Shown here: piece after piece, positions 62,644 to 64,000 of the stretch | Layout of the letters: each line of letters opens with the position of its first letter | How positions within the stretch are numbered: position 1 is the first letter of the stretch | Assembly (NCBI GenBank): GCA_029255685.2 | Contig: CM055319.2 | Location: 22,166,247-22,230,246, forward strand | Length of the DNA: 64,000 nt | Direction of reading: 5' to 3' | Origin: Silene conica | Lineage: Eukaryota > Streptophyta > Magnoliopsida > Caryophyllales > Caryophyllaceae | Notes under the pieces: model-generated | What the model was told of the DNA's origin: nothing | Databases searched by the model: none | Seen by the model: the letters and a program-made list of their open reading frames with translations, nothing else | Made by a program: the position numbers and the translations under genes

Positions 62644-63053
62644 TGCAAAGAGAACGGTTATGTTCTCAAGCGTGCTCATTAATTCAAAAATATGGCGCGA
62701 AGTTTGAACATGTTGAACAAAAGAGAACGGTTCATCCAGGAACCGTGCTAGAAAGTGTGGTCAAAGAGAACGGTTGAACAGGACATAAGAGAACGGTTCA
62801 AGATAGAACCGTTCTGGTAAGTGACCTAAGAGAACGGTTTAACAGGGCAAAGAGAACGGTTTAACAAGGCAAAAAGAACGGTTGTACAGGACATAAGAGA
62901 ACGGTTCATGAGAGAACCGTTCTGGTAAGTGAACACCTAAGAGCACGGTTGAACCGTTCTCTTAGGTAAAGAGCACGGCCAGGGGGAGCACGGTTCCGCC
63001 ACTCATAGGAGAACGGTTTTTAACCGTCTTCGTATCTATATTTTGTAGTAGTG
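62644..63053. repeat. CACTA copy 2 right TIR and subterminal repeats
   Basis: About ten AGAGAACGGTT-type units in the same order as copy 1, with a few point differences. Confidence 0.95.
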
Positions 63054-63184
63054 GCCCCTAACTCATCCCAGCTCTATGGGGCTCCTAACAGTTACTAGCT
63101 TGGGGTTCATTTTATTTAGACACTCCTATGTTCATTATTTGCATGTTGGTTTAGGCCCGAGGATCGTTCGCTCTGATACCACTT
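63054..63184 (-). mobile_element. Unit 2 5' leader remainder with primer-binding site
   Basis: Gypsy leader after CACTA copy 2; tRNA-Met primer-binding site at 63170-63181, three bases from LTR 3. Confidence 0.9.
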
Positions 63185-64000
63185 TGTAACACCCCATTTA
63201 CCTAGGAGCCTGAACTAGGACTTCCAGAGTAAATAGGACCGTTACCATCCTGGGTAAACCAGGGTAGTAGATATACATAGTGAAAGAAACACAGTACTTT
63301 AAATATAAATGGTTAAACTGAAACTATTACAAGACATAGTCCCAAGGACTTCCAACAACTGAAATAAAATTAAATGTTCAACTATGAAAAATACAACTCA
63401 GTGATCTAGAAGCTAGGTAGGTCTAGTCCATGTCTCTCTTCCATGCCCATTCCTAGTCCACCTGTCTCTGACCTGAAAGATCTACTCCCCATTACAGATC
63501 ATTGTAGGTGAATACGAATACACTGTCAACCTCGCGGTTGAGTAGAATAACACAATAACAAGTAATGCAAACAAACAGTAATATGCAAAAGATTATGTCA
63601 TGCTCGAGCTCAATCTCATTCTCATTCTCAAACCCGTAACTCCCAGCCATACCGAACCTCCCGGCAGACTATAATCGGCCGTCGCCGAACACCAGCTCAA
63701 AAGCTGATAAGACACCAGGCCTGGTCTGCAGAACCACCCTGGGCTTTATATCAGAACACTATCTAATTCACAATATCTCAGTAACCAATGCATATGCATG
63801 CTCATGAATATGATAATAAAACAATCAATTATTAAACCTCATGTTTTAAAAGAAAACCATACTTGCATCCATCACAATCAATTCCCACATCCAATAGTAG
63901 TACATCACAGTAAAAGTATAAGTGTATCCTACCTGGAATAGCAAATCTGGACAAGAAAATCACCGTCTAGAAATATTCCACCTCAAACTCCGTTCCTATA
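63185..64000 (-). repeat. Element B array LTR 3 (cut by window edge)
   Basis: First 816 bp of a third LTR nearly identical to the other two. Whether the array ends here or continues with another unit cannot be seen. Confidence 0.95.

Larger units (their letters stand above)
50631..63053 (+). mobile_element. CACTA (En/Spm) transposon, copy 2
   Basis: 12,423 bp, same ends, cargo, order and insertion site as copy 1, with only scattered single-base and short-repeat differences. It is a duplicate of copy 1 made with the surrounding gypsy unit, not a second transposition. Confidence 0.95.
21627..64000 (-). mobile_element. Element B tandem array (LTR-int-LTR-int-LTR) with nested CACTA copies
   Basis: Three LTRs in one orientation at 21627-24164, 41941-44488 and 63185 to the window edge are joined by two internal regions. 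After the middle LTR there is no target duplication and no return to element A; instead the next bases are again the purine tract and pol 3' end. Both internal regions carry a CACTA element at the same point of the 5' leader. This is a tandem array, most simply from unequal recombination between LTRs, not two independent insertions. Confidence 0.9.

Noticed and set aside
50631-63053. Second CACTA as an independent insertion
   Set aside because: Same insertion point and GCC duplication in the same gypsy leader, and the same nested TRIM and captured exon with flanks; duplication explains it better.

Overview
This is nuclear DNA of a flowering plant, probably a eudicot. The evidence is intron-bearing fragments of plant genes (MSH1, PsbQ, granule-bound starch synthase, CSP41b, organellar oligopeptidase), plant Ty3/gypsy elements primed by initiator tRNA-Met, and two CACTA (En/Spm) transposons. 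No intact host gene is evident. The species cannot be read from the sequence.

Region 1 (1-11.5 kb) is a mosaic of short pieces of at least nine different host genes, nearly all on the minus strand and often with GT-AG introns still present. In order: last exon of MSH1, an NFD4-like MFS transporter, PsbQ (the only one on plus), an unrecognised gene, RPL34, GBSSI, organellar oligopeptidase, mRNA cap methyltransferase 2, ARF1, CSP41b, and a possible PLAC8/CNR first exon. Several carry stops or frameshifts. The CSP41b piece sits between two copies of a 168-bp direct repeat. Retained introns mean the pieces moved as DNA, as in Helitron or Pack-TE capture or double-strand-break filler.

Region 2 (11.7-21.6 kb) holds an AACTG minisatellite, the 3' LTR and 3' internal part of an old Tat/Athila-like gypsy element, and, inserted in that, a broken Tekay/Del-type chromovirus (element A, minus strand).

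Region 3 (21.6-64 kb) is a nest inside element A. A related chromovirus (element B) is present as a tandem array LTR-internal-LTR-internal-LTR with a period of about 20-21 kb. Each unit carries the same 12.4-kb CACTA transposon at the same site in the gypsy 5' leader, with the same GCC target duplication, so the CACTA inserted once and the compound was then duplicated. Unit 2 later received a 3.1-kb solo LTR with a 5-bp target duplication.

Each CACTA copy encodes a TNP2 transposase and a multi-exon protein ending in a Ulp1-like (C48) cysteine protease with a complete His-Asp-Gln-Cys set. Each also carries a TRIM and a captured first exon (with TATA box) of a pectate-lyase-like gene, reading divergently from the transposase. 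Copy 1 has one late stop in TNP2 and an apparently clean protease gene; copy 2 has a frameshift in TNP2 and a nonsense codon in protease exon 1.
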